From the NCBI GenBank assembly GCA_024280675.1, contig JAJRPT010000209.1, forward strand, positions 1 through 6,212: 6,212 nucleotides of DNA, in the 5' to 3' direction. This DNA is from Bacteroidota bacterium. Its GTDB lineage: Bacteria; Bacteroidota; Ignavibacteria; Kapaibacteriales; UBA2268. The notes below the pieces were generated by a model. The model saw only the letters and a list, made by a program, of their open reading frames with translations, ran no database searches and was not told the origin of the DNA. This document shows, in pieces, positions 5,356-6,212 of the stretch. Made by a program: the position numbers and the translations under genes. Position 1 is the first letter of the stretch. The number at the start of each line of letters is the position of its first letter.

Positions 5356-6212
5356 CTAGTTAATGATAAATTTCTCAGACTTAATAAGTCTATTGCCCTT
5401 GTAAATATTAAGCAAATATGCGGACTCCGGCAGATGTGAAAGTGCAACTTTTGTACTTCCATTTAACTCAAATGACATCAGCTCTTTGCCGTTAATGTCT
5501 GTAATTACGACGGTTAATGCAGAGTGAATATTAGTTTCTACTGTCAATAGACCAGAGCTTGGATTTGGGTAGAGATTAAACATTGCCGGTGGAACACTCT
5601 CGAGTGGGTCACTCTCGATACCATCAATTATATCAGTTGTAAAAGACCAAACCGCACTCCATGGACTTTGATTGCCATCTATTCTTTTTTTCATCACTCT
5701 CCAGAAATACTCACTATTAGAAATGAGATGAATCTCTTGGCTATTGTGCGCGTCAAGATATGTTTTTTCTATCATATCCTTTGTTGTAAAATCTTGACTT
5801 CTGTCTACTTGGATTGTAAAGCTGGCAGATTCTTCGGTGACGCTATTCCAAATGAATTTTGGATTAACGGGAATATTATCGGCTCCATCTTGGGGTGAAA
5901 TGAGTGTAGGTGGCTCAATTGCAATGACCTCAGATTCTGTAGTAAAAGACCAAACCGCACTCCACGGGCTCACGCCAACAGAATTACTAGCTCGAACCTT
6001 CCAGAAATATTGAGTATCATACTCTAAACCTGAATAAGTGTAGGAGTTTGTGCTTAGTTCTTCATTTGTGAAAGTGACTGAGAAATCTTCTGTCTCGCTT
6101 ATTTCCAGTAAGTAGGAAATGGCATAATTAACTTCGGACCAAAAAAGATTGCCACTGGTTTTGACATCAGTTGAATCGTCACTTGGACTTAATAGACTAG
6201 GAGAATCTGGAG
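5356..6212 (-). CDS. Type IX-secreted protein with fibronectin-III-like modules (partial, N-terminus beyond window)
   Basis: The frame is open from the TAG stop at 5356-5358 to the right edge, giving 284 visible C-terminal residues; the start lies outside. The GTG at 5971-5973 falls inside a module and is not a start. Counting from the edge, module 1 (1-91) and module 2 (about 100-192) are fibronectin-III-like beta sandwiches: each begins PSLLSP or PTLISP, has an FW or IW strand, then YFWKVR or YFWRVM, and ends SPWSAVWSFTT. A short acidic linker (about 193-206) follows. Residues 207-284 form a type A C-terminal sorting domain: YPNPSSGLLTVE (214-225), VVITDINGKEL, LPESAYLLNIYKG and the final EKFIIN. 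The family rule is that this domain directs export across the outer membrane by the Por/T9SS machinery and is then cleaved, often with surface anchoring. Any catalytic or binding domain must be in the missing part. The epimerase gene follows after 41 bases. Confidence 0.92.
   Translation of the reverse strand, partial: PDSPSLLSPSDDSTDVKTSGNLFWSEVNYAISYLLEISETEDFSVTFTNEELSTNSYTYSGLEYDTQYFWKVRASNSVGVSPWSAVWSFTTESEVIAIEPPTLISPQDGADNIPVNPKFIWNSVTEESASFTIQVDRSQDFTTKDMIEKTYLDAHNSQEIHLISNSEYFWRVMKKRIDGNQSPWSAVWSFTTDIIDGIESDPLESVPPAMFNLYPNPSSGLLTVETNIHSALTVVITDINGKELMSFELNGSTKVALSHLPESAYLLNIYKGNRLIKSEKFIIN
5639..5964 (-). repeat. Direct repeat from FN3-like module duplication
   Basis: Bases 5639-5661 and 5942-5964 are identical over 23 positions, 303 bases (101 codons) apart. 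They encode the module end WSAVWSFTT. A second shared piece, CCAGAAATA, is at 5701-5709 and 6001-6009 and encodes YFW. The rest of the two modules has diverged strongly at both DNA and protein level. Confidence 0.8.

Noticed and set aside
1..6212. CRISPR arrays, tRNA or rRNA genes, insertion sequences, phage or toxin-antitoxin genes
   Set aside because: I looked for regularly spaced repeats, tRNA arms and transposase or integrase motifs on both strands and saw none. The only direct repeat is the FN3 module boundary.

Overview
The window carries six protein-coding genes and reads as ordinary, moderately AT-rich bacterial chromosome. The best taxonomic clue is the partial gene at the right edge. 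It ends in a type IX secretion (Por) C-terminal sorting domain with a YPNP motif and a C-terminal EKFIIN-like strand, a signature of Bacteroidota and related FCB lineages (Ignavibacteria, Kapabacteria and similar). Several genes lack a clear Shine-Dalgarno sequence, which fits that group. The exact lineage cannot be fixed from this window.

Layout from left to right. Bases 1-100 hold the tail of whatever lies upstream on the + strand, closed by a strong rho-independent terminator (66-99). Bases 100-278 are AT-rich and show no gene. A UMF1-family major facilitator transporter lies on the - strand (279-1610). It is divergent, across only 51 bp, from a + strand three-gene run: an ABC exporter ATPase of the NatA type (1662-2606), its ABC-2/NatB-type permease (2620-3927), and a stand-alone CheY-like receiver (3938-4312). 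The spacings are 13 and 10 bp, so these three are probably one transcript. A C-rich hairpin (4316-4354) separates this run from a convergent - strand pair: a type IX-secreted protein with fibronectin-type-III-like modules (5356 to beyond 6212, truncated by the window edge), followed 41 bp later by an NAD-dependent sugar-nucleotide epimerase (4379-5314).

Functionally, the left half is membrane transport: a probable efflux or nutrient MFS carrier and a two-component ABC exporter of unknown substrate. The right half is cell-surface biology: a secreted, surface-attached modular protein and a nucleotide-sugar enzyme that could feed surface glycan or lipopolysaccharide synthesis. The receiver protein may be a signalling component placed with the exporter, but no histidine kinase is visible.

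I found no convincing new system. The points most worth a second look are the orphan receiver attached to the exporter operon, the recently duplicated FN3-like modules with near-identical DNA, the odd C7A7-loop hairpin between convergent genes, and three start sites that automatic calling is likely to get wrong (the UMF1 gene, the epimerase and the FN3 protein).
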